Below are positions 39,238 through 47,106 of a DNA stretch of 64,000 nt, one piece after another (positions within the stretch are counted from its first letter, which is position 1; every line of letters starts with the position of its first letter). Below the pieces are notes generated by a model. The model did no database searches. It saw nothing but the letters and a program-made list of their open reading frames with translations, and was not told where the DNA came from. Origin of the DNA: Thermoanaerobaculum sp. (GTDB taxonomy: Bacteria; Acidobacteriota; Thermoanaerobaculia; Multivoradales; UBA5704); NCBI GenBank assembly GCA_021154885.1, contig JAJKHS010000104.1, positions 1 to 64,000 of the forward strand, written 5' to 3'. The translations under genes and the position numbers were made by a program.

Positions 39238-41099
39238 GCCGGCTCCTCCTCGGGCTGGCCCGGCTCCGCCGCAATGACCGCCGGCGGCGATGACGGCGAT
39301 TGCAGCGCCGGAATCTGGAGGGTGAAGGCGCTACCCTCCGTCTCTCCGGTACCGGGGACGCCGGAGGCGACGGTGATCCGGCCGCCGTGGGCCTCGACGA
39401 TATGGCGCACCAGGCTCAGGCCCAGGCCGCTGCCGGGGGTGCCCCCCAGGGCCGCGTCCCGGCCGCGGAAAAAAGGCTCGAAGAGGTGGGGCAGGTCCTC
39501 CCGGCGGATTCCCGGTCCACGGTCGGCGACGGTGATCTCCACCGCACCGGAAGGCGCCCGGCGGGCCCGGACGCCGATCCAGCCCGCCTGACCGCCATAC
39601 TTGACGGCGTTCTCGATCAGGTTCTGCACCGCCCGCCGCAGGGCGGCCGCGTCCGCCAGCACGGCGGGGAGGTCGCGGTCGACCTCCCTCGCCACCTCGA
39701 TACGCTTCTCCTGGAGGATCCAGCGGCAGTCCTGAAGCGCGCCGTCCACGATCTCCCCCACCTCCACCGGCCGGGGGTGGTAGACCCGGCGCCCCGACTG
39801 GATGCCGGCCAGCTCCAGGGCCTGCCCCACCATGTCGGAGAGGCGGCGCCCCTCGCTCTCGATGAGGTTGCCGTAGCGCCGCACCTGGCCGGGCTCCGCC
39901 ACCACGCCGGCGGCGAGGTTCTGGCCCGCCGAGCGGATGGCGGTCAGCGGCGTGTTCAGCTCATGGGTGACGCCGGCCACGAACTCGATCTGCTGCCGGG
40001 CGAGGCGCTGCGCCCGCTGGGTCGCCACCATCATCAGTCCCATGGTGGCCGCGAGCAGGGCCAGGATGCCCAGGCTGATCGCCAGGTTGCGCCGCCGGAC
40101 AGCCGCCACGGCTTCTTCCAGAGAGCCGTCCCGGTGCTTGAGGACCAGCCGCCAGGCCCCGCCCTCCCGCCGCCGGTCGCCGGGCGGCTGTCCTCGCATC
40201 CGCGGCCGGGGCGGCGACGGCATCTTCCACTGGGCGGCGGCTCCCGGCCCGTGCCCCGCCGACAGCGAGCGCAGCTCGTCGAAGGGCCGCAGCCGGAACA
40301 TGTCGAGCTCCATGTCGCCAACGCCGAAAGAGGCTGGGGGCTCCTGGGGATCCGAAAGGAAAACAGCCCGTTTGGGGTCGCCGACAGCCTTGACGGCGAG
40401 GGCGTAGTCGGCGCCCTGGGGAGTGACGAAATAGCGGCGGGTGAAGGCCGGGAACATCTCGCCGGCGATCGTCTTCAGATCCAGCCGCACCAGCAGGTGG
40501 TCGCCGGCCAGCGGGTCCGCGGGACCGCGGGCCGCGGGCGAGGACGGCGGCGCCGGGAACCCGAGGGGGATCACCAGGCCGGGGACGTCCCCCGCCAGCG
40601 TCAGGTTGCGGGAGCTCGCGGGCGAGTCCGGCGTGTGGGACGCCTTTTCCAGGCGCTGCCGCAGCCTGGCGAGCTCGGGCGGCCAGGGGCACGCGACGAA
40701 GCGATGCTCCGCCGGCCACAGGACCTCGAGCCCGGTCTCGCCGTCGTCGCCGGCGCCCGCGGACCGGATCAGGAAGACGTCGCGGACCAGGCGCGGATAG
40801 GGCGCCTCGGCGTTCCAGCGGTCGTACTGGCGGATCACGCGGTCGAGCCTCCCCGCGGCCGGCTCCATGGGGTCCGGGTGGAAGTAGAGAAAGGCCCGGG
40901 TGACCTCGCGGTCGAAGTCCTCCGTGAAGTGGGAGCCGGCGGCGAAGAGGCTCACGCGCATCCGGTGCCGATCCATGGCGCTCACCTCGCCGATCCACTG
41001 CCACTGCAGCATGGCCAGCACGGCCAGCAGCAGCACCAGCACCGCCGCAATGGCAATGGGCAGACGTTGCAGCCGTTGAGCGAAACTCGGGGATCTCAT
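39234..41099 (-). CDS. Membrane sensor histidine kinase
   Basis: 621 residues. A first helix (LPIAIAAVLVLLLAVLAMLQ) and a second at about 340-360 (LAISLGILALLAATMGLMMV) enclose a periplasmic sensing region of about 300 residues without a recognised domain. The H-box VAGVTHELNTPLTAIRSAGQ has the phosphorylated His near 377. The ATPase core has the N-box NLIENAVKYGG, G1 VADRGPGIRREDLPHLFEPF and G2 SGLGLSLVRHIVEAHGG. It phosphorylates the overlapping response regulator. A copy of the 22-bp motif lies 46 bases before its start, so autoregulation is likely. Confidence 0.92.
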   Translation of the reverse strand: MRSPSFAQRLQRLPIAIAAVLVLLLAVLAMLQWQWIGEVSAMDRHRMRVSLFAAGSHFTEDFDREVTRAFLYFHPDPMEPAAGRLDRVIRQYDRWNAEAPYPRLVRDVFLIRSAGAGDDGETGLEVLWPAEHRFVACPWPPELARLRQRLEKASHTPDSPASSRNLTLAGDVPGLVIPLGFPAPPSSPAARGPADPLAGDHLLVRLDLKTIAGEMFPAFTRRYFVTPQGADYALAVKAVGDPKRAVFLSDPQEPPASFGVGDMELDMFRLRPFDELRSLSAGHGPGAAAQWKMPSPPRPRMRGQPPGDRRREGGAWRLVLKHRDGSLEEAVAAVRRRNLAISLGILALLAATMGLMMVATQRAQRLARQQIEFVAGVTHELNTPLTAIRSAGQNLAAGVVAEPGQVRRYGNLIESEGRRLSDMVGQALELAGIQSGRRVYHPRPVEVGEIVDGALQDCRWILQEKRIEVAREVDRDLPAVLADAAALRRAVQNLIENAVKYGGQAGWIGVRARRAPSGAVEITVADRGPGIRREDLPHLFEPFFRGRDAALGGTPGSGLGLSLVRHIVEAHGGRITVASGVPGTGETEGSAFTLQIPALQSPSSPPAVIAAEPGQPEEEPA

Positions 41100-41144
41100 G
41101 GCTCCTTCAGTTTAGCAGCCGGCTCGTCCCCTGAAAACGAGAGT

Positions 41145-41166
41145 TTACATCCCTTACAAATTCCTT
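41145..41166 (+). promoter_or_regulatory. Putative response-regulator binding site (copy 2)
   Basis: It differs by one base from the motif at 38486-38507 and has the same orientation relative to the plus-strand gene at 41234, 67 bases upstream of it. It lies in the divergent promoter region shared with the sensor kinase gene. Confidence 0.65.
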
Positions 41167-41233
41167 TCGTTTCCCTGAAGACTCGCCTCGGCCGCCGCCG
41201 TAGCCTGGGGTGCGACAGGGAGGAGAGGGGACC

Positions 41234-41947
41234 ATGACGAAACGCGCGAAACGACTGGACTGGGCGATCGGGCTGGTGGCCCTCACGGCAGCGGCGATCC
41301 TCCTCTCCGCCTCCGCCAGCGACCGGCCCGAGCCGCAGAGGCCCAACCTGCAGGGGACCTGGAAGCTGAACGAGGACCTGACCGCCCGCATGCGGCAGGA
41401 CGACCGGCCGCAGGGAGGCGCGGAGGGATTCCACGGCGGCATGGGCCGGCGCGGCGGCGGCGGCGGCATGGGGCGTGGCGGTGGGCGCCGGGGCGGCGGC
41501 TTTCCCGATGGACCGCCGAATGGCGAATCCGGCACATCGGGACAGACGGAGCGGCAGGGCGGAGCGCCGCCGTCCTTCGCGGCCCTCGACGAGCTGACCA
41601 TCACCCAGCAGGGCGGCCAGGTGACCCTCGCCGACAAGACCGGGAACACCCGCGTCCTCAAGACCGACCACAGCAAGGTCCGCGACGAAAAGGCCCCCGG
41701 CGGCCCCGTGGAGCTGCGGGCGAGCTGGGACCGGGACGGCATCCTCACCGTCGAGGTCAAGCCGGACAAGGGTGCGAAGCGGACCGAGTCCTACATCCTC
41801 TCCAACGACGGCAAGCACCTCTACGTCACCCTCACCTTCGATCGCAACGGCCGCGAGATGAAGATCCGCCGCGCCTACGACCCGGCGCCGGAGGAGAAGG
41901 CTCCGGCGCCGGAGGGGGACGACGACGACCGCGAGGTCTACGCGTAG
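41234..41947 (+). CDS. Exported Gly/Arg-rich protein with lipocalin-like beta domain
   Basis: 237 residues from an ATG after GGAGAGGGGACC. A signal peptide (LDWAIGLVALTAAAILLSAS) precedes NLQGTWKLNEDLTARM, a pattern found at the start of small lipocalin-like domains. A Gly/Arg-rich stretch (GRRGGGGGMGRGGGRRGGGF) follows, then beta strands (ALDELTITQQGGQVTLADKT, RTESYILSNDGKHLYVTLTF). The end is acidic (DDDDREVYA). The function is unknown. Divergent from the sensor kinase and carrying the shared 22-bp motif, it is probably an envelope protein of the same regulon. Confidence 0.7.
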   Translation: MTKRAKRLDWAIGLVALTAAAILLSASASDRPEPQRPNLQGTWKLNEDLTARMRQDDRPQGGAEGFHGGMGRRGGGGGMGRGGGRRGGGFPDGPPNGESGTSGQTERQGGAPPSFAALDELTITQQGGQVTLADKTGNTRVLKTDHSKVRDEKAPGGPVELRASWDRDGILTVEVKPDKGAKRTESYILSNDGKHLYVTLTFDRNGREMKIRRAYDPAPEEKAPAPEGDDDDREVYA

Positions 41948-41961
41948 ACGAATTCAATTCC

Positions 41962-42342
41962 TTACGGGATCGCCGGGCAGTGCCCGTTCACCGGCGTCAG
42001 GCAGGCCTTGCGAGTGCAGTCGAAAGTGCCGCAGGCCCGGCAGCACAGCTTGTCCGGCAGGCACTGGTAATCGCTGGTGCAACTGGTGGTGCCGGACTGC
42101 AGGAATTCGGGAGCGGGTGCCTGCTCGCCCGCCGGGACCACGGACAAGGTCGCCAGAAAAGCCGAGACCTCTCCGGTGGCAGGAGCCGGGCCCGCCGTCG
42201 CGGCCTGGGCCTGCGGGATCTCAGCCACAGGCGCCTGAGCCAGGCCCTGAGCCATACCGAAGACCACCAGAAGCACAGCCAGCAGCAGGACGCGAGACCA
42301 GCAACGGCGGGATTGCAGGACGAAATCGGACCCGTGGCGCAT
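41962..42342 (-). CDS. Small secreted Cys-rich protein (divergent pair, member 1)
   Basis: 126 residues, ATG after AGGAGGCTACGAC. The signal peptide (SRVLLLAVLLVVFGMAQGLA) is followed by an Ala/Pro-rich linker with EVSAFLATLS and a compact C-terminal Cys cluster: SCTSDYQCLPDKLCCRACG, then CTRKACLTPVNGHCPAIP, nine Cys in all. The spacing resembles small disulphide-rich (WAP-like) folds. The divergent gene at 42467 encodes a paralogue with the same layout (EFLATLS then CTSNADC..LCC..CG). The function is unknown; extracytoplasmic location is inferred. Confidence 0.72.
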   Translation of the reverse strand: MRHGSDFVLQSRRCWSRVLLLAVLLVVFGMAQGLAQAPVAEIPQAQAATAGPAPATGEVSAFLATLSVVPAGEQAPAPEFLQSGTTSCTSDYQCLPDKLCCRACGTFDCTRKACLTPVNGHCPAIP

Positions 42343-42466
42343 GTCGTAGCCTCCTTATGTTAATTTTTGAATCCTAGCATGAGTCCGCGCTCCGACTCCC
42401 CAACCGAGTCCCGCCAACGCCGCTGAGGTGCACTCCTGTTTTGAACGACCTATGGAGGATTCCGAA

Positions 42467-42796
42467 ATGCGCACCTCAACCCGTTTCCGTACCCTGCTGC
42501 TGATGGCCCTCTGCGCGCTCTTCGCCGTGGCGGCGGGCCTGGCCCAGACGCCGCAGGCCCCCGCCACGGCGGCGCCCCAAGCGGTCCCCAGCGTCGCGGA
42601 GTTCCTGGCGACCTTGTCGAGCGGCCCGAGCGAAGCCCCCGCCACCGAGCTCCTGCCACCCAGCCCCAAGTTCCTCTCGACCACCTGCACCAGCAACGCG
42701 GACTGCGGTCCACACGAGCTCTGCTGCTACCCCTGCGGCATCCCCGACTGCAACTTCGTCTGCATGAGGGTGAAGCGCTGCCCGCTTTTCCCGTAG
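42467..42796 (+). CDS. Small secreted Cys-rich protein (divergent pair, member 2)
   Basis: 109 residues. The start at MRTSTRFRTLLLMALCALFA is chosen because GGAGGA lies 6 bases upstream; earlier in-frame starts have no ribosome site. After the signal peptide come EFLATLSSGPSEAPATELL and the Cys cluster CTSNADCGPHELCCYPCG, PDCNFVCMRVKRCPLFP. It is the divergent paralogue of 41962-42342. Conservation of the Cys pattern and of EFLATLS across a divergent pair suggests a shared, specific function, but none is known. Confidence 0.72.
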   Translation: MRTSTRFRTLLLMALCALFAVAAGLAQTPQAPATAAPQAVPSVAEFLATLSSGPSEAPATELLPPSPKFLSTTCTSNADCGPHELCCYPCGIPDCNFVCMRVKRCPLFP

Positions 42797-42814
42797 CGGT
42801 CAACCGCGTCCGAG

Positions 42815-42840
42815 CCCCCTTTCCACCTGTGGAGAGGGGG
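42815..42840 (+). terminator. Hairpin after Cys-rich gene 2
   Basis: A 12-bp stem (CCCCCTTTCCAC / GTGGAGAGGGGG) with a 2-base loop lies 18 bases after the stop. No strong T-run follows. Confidence 0.5.
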
Positions 42841-42928
42841 CACCGCTGCTTTCGTTTTCCGATGGGATCACCTGCATGCCTCAACGTGGATTTCGATTTC
42901 CGGGGATTGGTGACAGACTGAAGATCCT

Positions 42929-44500
42929 ATGGCGAGGTTCTTCAACACGGCGGGGCCCTGCCAGCCCGAGCTGCACTACATGCTGCCGCCAGAGCGCCGG
43001 CTGCCCGAGCTGCGGGGGCTGATCGACCAGCAGTTCTACTTCGTCGTCCATGCGCCCCGGCAGACCGGCAAGACGACCTACTTCCGCTCCCTCGCCCAGT
43101 CCCTCACCTCGCAGGGGCGCTACGCCGCTCTCCTCACCTCTTGCGAGGTGGGCCAGGCCGCGGGGGGCGACGTCGAGCGCGGGATCGAGACGGTGCTCGG
43201 CGCCCTGCGCATCGCCGCGGAGAACCACCTTCCCGACGCGCTCCGGCCGCCGCACCCCGACCCCGCGACGGCCGCCGGGTTCCGCCTGCTCGAGCTCCTC
43301 ACCCGCTGGTCCAAGCAGTGCCCGCGACCGGTGGTGCTCTTCCTCGATGAGATCGACGCCCTCTTCGACAACCTCCTGATCTCGGTCCTCCACCAGCTCC
43401 GCACCGGCTACGCCGACCGGCCCGGAAAGTTCCCCCAGTGCGTGGCCCTGATCGGCCTGCGCGACGTGCGCGATTACAGACGGCAGGTCCGCCCCGAGGT
43501 CCAGAGCCTCGGCACCTCCTCGCCATTCAACATCAAGGTCGAGTCGCTCACCCTCCCCAACTTCACGGCGGACGAGGTCGCCGAGCTCTACGGCCAGCAC
43601 ACCGCCGACACCGGCCAGCCCTTCACCCCCGAGGCCCGGGCGCTCGCCTTCGAGCTGACCCGCGGCCAGCCCTGGCTGGTCAACGCGCTCGCCCGTCAGG
43701 CCGTCGAGAAGCTGACTCCGGACCGCTCCGTTCCGATCGACGCCAGTGTGATCGAGGCGGCGAAGGAGGCGCTCATCCTGCGCCGGGACACCCACCTCGA
43801 CTCCCTGATCGAGCGCCTGCGCGAGCCGCGGGTGCGGCGGGTGATCGAGCCCATCGTCGCCGGCGAGACGCTGCCCCCGAACCTCCTGGACGACGACGTC
43901 CGCTTCGCCCTCGACCTCGGCCTGGTGGTGTCGACGCCGCAGGGCCTCGCCATCGCCAACCCGATCTACCGCGAGGTCGTCCCGCGCGCCCTGACCTCCC
44001 TCCTGGAGCAGACGCTCCCCCTGCCGCGCCCCTCCCCCGCCTATGTCGCCCCGGACGGCCGGCTGCGCTTCGACCTCCTGCTCGCCGACTTCCGCGCCTT
44101 CTGGTGCGAGAACGCCGAGGCCTACCTCGCCCAGGCCCCCTACAGCGAGGCGGCGGCGCAACTCGTCTTCATGGCCTTCCTCCAGAAGGTGGTCAACGGC
44201 GGCGGCTTCATCGACCGCGAGTACGCGGTGGGGAGCGGCCGGATCGACCTCTGCATCCGCTGGCCCCATGCAGGCGGCGCCGAGCGCTGGGCCGTCGAGC
44301 TCAAAGTCTGGCGCGACGGCCGCCCCGATCCCCTGCCCCAGGGCCTGAAGCAGCTCGGCACCTACCTCGACCGCCTGGGCCTCGACCGCGGAACGTTGCT
44401 CGTCTTCGACGGAAGGAAGGCGGCGGAACCGCTGCCGGAACGGTGCGCGATCGAGGAGGTTGAGTCGGAGGGGCGGAAGTTCTCGGTCGTACGCTTGTGA
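42929..44500 (+). CDS. AAA-like ATPase with PD-(D/E)XK nuclease-like C-terminus
   Basis: 523 residues. The N-terminal ATPase has Walker A VVHAPRQTGKTTYFRSLAQS near residue 45 and Walker B RPVVLFLDEIDALFDNLL near 138, followed by VALIGLRDVRDYR. This is the AAA-like ATPase type often found in stand-alone mobile or defence-associated genes. The C-terminal 130 residues contain GSGRIDLCIRWPH, WAVELKVWRDGRPDPLPQGL, a D...ExK pattern of PD-(D/E)XK nuclease folds as in DUF1703-like proteins. Function is unproven; a DNA-directed or defence role is inferred. It has no operon partner. Confidence 0.75.
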   Translation: MARFFNTAGPCQPELHYMLPPERRLPELRGLIDQQFYFVVHAPRQTGKTTYFRSLAQSLTSQGRYAALLTSCEVGQAAGGDVERGIETVLGALRIAAENHLPDALRPPHPDPATAAGFRLLELLTRWSKQCPRPVVLFLDEIDALFDNLLISVLHQLRTGYADRPGKFPQCVALIGLRDVRDYRRQVRPEVQSLGTSSPFNIKVESLTLPNFTADEVAELYGQHTADTGQPFTPEARALAFELTRGQPWLVNALARQAVEKLTPDRSVPIDASVIEAAKEALILRRDTHLDSLIERLREPRVRRVIEPIVAGETLPPNLLDDDVRFALDLGLVVSTPQGLAIANPIYREVVPRALTSLLEQTLPLPRPSPAYVAPDGRLRFDLLLADFRAFWCENAEAYLAQAPYSEAAAQLVFMAFLQKVVNGGGFIDREYAVGSGRIDLCIRWPHAGGAERWAVELKVWRDGRPDPLPQGLKQLGTYLDRLGLDRGTLLVFDGRKAAEPLPERCAIEEVESEGRKFSVVRL

Positions 44501-44531
44501 GTGCACCCTGGTCGCCGGAACCTGATCGCCC

Positions 44532-45203
44532 CTACTCGCCGAGGATGCGAGCCCGCACCAGACGGTCGAGCTTGGGGAAATTCGCATCGAGCCAGGCGTT
44601 GCCGACCGCCAGGATCTTTCCCTGCTTGCCGCCGCGCATGCCGCCGCCGGCTCCCTCGCCATAGCCCGAGTACAGCCGCTCCACCACCTCCATGCCGGAC
44701 GTCACGCGCCCGATCGGGGCGAAGCCCTGGGCGTCCAGACGCGAGTTGTCGCCCAGGTTGACGAAGAGCTGCGCCGAGCGAGTGTTGGGACCGGTCATGG
44801 CGAAGGCGACCATGCCGCGGGTGTTGCTCTGCCGGACCGGATCGTCGGGGATCGTCCGCTGCTTCCACGCCGCCGACACCGCGGGGTCGCCGGGGATGCC
44901 GAACTGGGCGACGAAGCCGGCGACGACCCGGAAGAAGCGCGAGTCGTCGAAGAATCGCGACACGACCAGTCCAAAGAAGCGATCGACTCCCTGGGGCGCC
45001 CACTCCCGGTGAGCCTCCACCACGAAGTCGTCCTGGCTGGTCTCGAACCGCACCCGGAAGACCTCCGGCGCCCGCCGGCTCCAGACCTCATACGATGGAT
45101 CGAGCAGCGGGGCCGGGGTGGAAGCCGGAGCCTGGGCGAGTGTGGCAAGGGAATGGAAAAGGATCAGGATTCCGAGAGCTGTCCAGGCCGTGACGCGCTG
45201 CAT
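44532..45203 (-). CDS. Exported cyclophilin-type peptidyl-prolyl isomerase
   Basis: 223 residues from the ATG that follows GCGGAGGAGGCGCATC; the frame is open further upstream but without a signal. A signal peptide (AWTALGILILFHSLATLAQA) precedes a cyclophilin domain: FVVEAHREWAPQGVDRFFGL, FFRVVAGFVAQFGIPGD (active-site FxRVxxxFxxQxGxPxG), NTRGMVAFAMTGPNTRSAQL and FVNLGDNSRLDAQGFAPIGR. It should catalyse proline isomerisation in the periplasm. A small insertion after SGYGEGAGGGMRGGKQG is common in divergent members. Confidence 0.88.
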   Translation of the reverse strand: MQRVTAWTALGILILFHSLATLAQAPASTPAPLLDPSYEVWSRRAPEVFRVRFETSQDDFVVEAHREWAPQGVDRFFGLVVSRFFDDSRFFRVVAGFVAQFGIPGDPAVSAAWKQRTIPDDPVRQSNTRGMVAFAMTGPNTRSAQLFVNLGDNSRLDAQGFAPIGRVTSGMEVVERLYSGYGEGAGGGMRGGKQGKILAVGNAWLDANFPKLDRLVRARILGE

Positions 45204-45237
45204 GATGCGCCTCCTCCGCAGGCTGAACGTATGCGGT

Positions 45238-45513
45238 TCAACTCCGGCGTTCCCGCGCGCCTCGGGCGACCCCGGCCTCCATCTCCTCCAAGCTGCGGGA
45301 TGGGCCCGCGTAACCGGCGCAGCCGATGAGATCCTCCAGAGTGGTCGCAGGGAGATCCTCGGCCCGGCGCAGGACGACCGAATTACCGTGGTCCTCGACG
45401 ACCAGCTCCATACCCGCGATCCAGCCGTGACGCTCACGAATCTCTTTCGGGATGATGAGCTGTCCCTTGGTGGAAAGGTGGGCCACTTCCGACCGAGCTG
45501 CAGGCTTTGACAT
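45238..45513 (-). CDS. AbrB/MazE-type swapped-hairpin antitoxin-like regulator (orphan)
   Basis: 91 residues from the ATG after GAAGGG. The AbrB/SpoVT fold is clear: VAHLSTKGQLIIPKEIRERH, then GWIAGMELVVEDHGNSVVLR. The C-terminal tail (LPATTLEDLIGCAGYAGPSR) resembles the toxin-binding end of VapB-type antitoxins. Downstream lies the isomerase gene and no toxin gene, so this is an orphan antitoxin or a stand-alone regulator. Confidence 0.8.
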   Translation of the reverse strand: MSKPAARSEVAHLSTKGQLIIPKEIRERHGWIAGMELVVEDHGNSVVLRRAEDLPATTLEDLIGCAGYAGPSRSLEEMEAGVARGARERRS

Positions 45514-45685
45514 GAACACCCTTCTTCCCTCTAGCAGAGTAAGACGAGAGTAAGTCGAGGCTAGTCCTTTCAGGACAACGTGTCAACCAGACGCCGCCGT
45601 AGCTCCAAGCGAGCAACAGGCCACCGCCAGACCTGCTAAAATCCCTGCGGTTCAACGTCACGAAGCCATGCAGCAGGAGGTCGGG

Positions 45686-46303
45686 ATGCCGCGGGTGCCG
45701 GTCCAGTCTCTCAGCGTTCTCTCGCTTCTGATCCTCGCCTGGAGCGCGACGGCTCAGGAGGGCCCGTGGGCAGGGCTGCGGCCTCTCGGCAACGACGAGC
45801 TCGTGGTCTTCGTCAAGGTCCAGAAGACGGAAGGTGACGGCCTGATGACGGTGCCGCTGGATCATCGCTTCAGCCCGGACGATCACTTCGTCTTTGAAGT
45901 CTCGCCCAGCCGCGGAGGTTATGTGGCGCTCTATGGCCTCGACTCGGGACGTCATCTCAAGCAGCGGATCTGGCCGAGCGAGGCGAGCGGCTTTCCCGTC
46001 ACGGCCCAGAGCTTCACCCGCCTGCCGCCCGTCCATTCCTTGAGCCTTTCCGGCCAGGGCCCGACCCGGCTGGCCCTCCTCTTCTCGCTCACGCCCCTCG
46101 CCGACGGCGGCCCGCCACCGCCATCGCCCGTCAGCGCTCCGGCTTCCCCACGGCGATGGCTGAAACAGATCCGCCTGCGCGACGTCGTGCTCAACCAGGC
46201 CTCGCTTCCGGACGTGCCCGCCGCCACCTATCAAGGCAAGCTCGCCGCCGGCGAGCCGGTGGGCATCCAGATCGAGCTCGCCGCCGCGGAGAAACGCCCG
46301 TGA
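45686..46303 (+). CDS. Exported DUF4384-like protein, first gene of WD40-caspase unit
   Basis: 205 residues from an ATG preceded by AGGAGGTCGGG. A signal peptide (SLSVLSLLILAWSATAQEG) is followed by VVFVKVQKTEGDGLMTVPLD, FSPDDHFVFEVSPSRGGYVA and LYGLDSGRHLKQRIWP. This strand pattern is like DUF4384 domains, which accompany bacterial caspase-like and kinase proteins. The stop overlaps the next start by 4 bases (GTGA). It probably acts in the periplasm with the downstream products. Confidence 0.65.
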   Translation: MPRVPVQSLSVLSLLILAWSATAQEGPWAGLRPLGNDELVVFVKVQKTEGDGLMTVPLDHRFSPDDHFVFEVSPSRGGYVALYGLDSGRHLKQRIWPSEASGFPVTAQSFTRLPPVHSLSLSGQGPTRLALLFSLTPLADGGPPPPSPVSAPASPRRWLKQIRLRDVVLNQASLPDVPAATYQGKLAAGEPVGIQIELAAAEKRP

Positions 46304-47106
46304 CGCGCCGCAAATCCCGAAAGCAGCCATCCCGGCGCCGGAAGTCCTGGCTGATCGGCGCGGGTCTCGTCATCGCCATGGCCGCCATCGGTCTCTACTT
46401 CGTCTTCCGGCCCAATCCCGAGCAAGACCTCCTCGATATCCTCCGGGAGCGGCACTACGAGCTGAACGAAGGGTTCGTGGCCCACTACCGGCCGGGAACG
46501 GTGATCCGGCTTTTCCGGCGCGGTGCCGACGGCAAGCCCGAGGCTCTCCCCCGCCCGGACGTGGCCTTCTGGCCCGAGCAGTGCTTCCCCGGCCGCCAGC
46601 CGCGCGCCGAAGCCTTCCTGCTCCCCCGCTCCTCCGGCAAGCGGGCCCTCCACCTGTCGGCAGAGCGGCTGCACAAAATCCTGCCGAGCTTCGCGATCCA
46701 GGGCGCCAAGCATTGGGAAGTCGAGATCCTCCACCCGCGCTCCCTGGCGTTCGCGGTCCTGGGCGATCTCTCCGAGCAATTTTCCGAGGAGTGCCTCAAC
46801 GGTCTGGAGAAGCGCCACGACGCCGGCGAGCCGCTCGCCTGGTACCGGACGATCACCCAGGCCGTGGTCGCCGACGGGCTGCGCATCGCGATCGATTGGC
46901 AGTCCGGAGCCAACGCCGAGGTCCGGGAAGCGGCGCGCCAGAAGGTCAAGGAGAGCCTCGCGTCCGTCCCGGCCATCGACGCGAAGTTCACGTCGGAGGA
47001 GCGATCGGTTCTCGACGTCAAGGGGGACCTCGTGCTGGCGTATCTGACGGATGCGATGGACCCGGTGACCATGCAGGGAGAGACTCCGGGCGGAGGAAGG
47101 AGATGA
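46300..47106 (+). CDS. Membrane-anchored protein of WD40-caspase unit, unknown function
   Basis: 268 residues from the GTG that overlaps the previous stop. A basic N-terminus (TRRKSRKQPSRRRKSW) precedes one membrane helix (LIGAGLVIAMAAIGLYFVFR) and a periplasmic part with no recognised domain. The stop overlaps the first caspase gene by 4 bases (ATGA). Because it is coupled on both sides, it is likely a structural part of the unit, for example a membrane tether. Confidence 0.6.
   Translation: MTRRKSRKQPSRRRKSWLIGAGLVIAMAAIGLYFVFRPNPEQDLLDILRERHYELNEGFVAHYRPGTVIRLFRRGADGKPEALPRPDVAFWPEQCFPGRQPRAEAFLLPRSSGKRALHLSAERLHKILPSFAIQGAKHWEVEILHPRSLAFAVLGDLSEQFSEECLNGLEKRHDAGEPLAWYRTITQAVVADGLRIAIDWQSGANAEVREAARQKVKESLASVPAIDAKFTSEERSVLDVKGDLVLAYLTDAMDPVTMQGETPGGGRR

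Noticed and set aside
45238..45513. AbrB-type gene as half of a toxin-antitoxin pair
   Set aside because: The downstream gene is a cyclophilin and upstream is non-coding; no PIN or MazF gene is adjacent.
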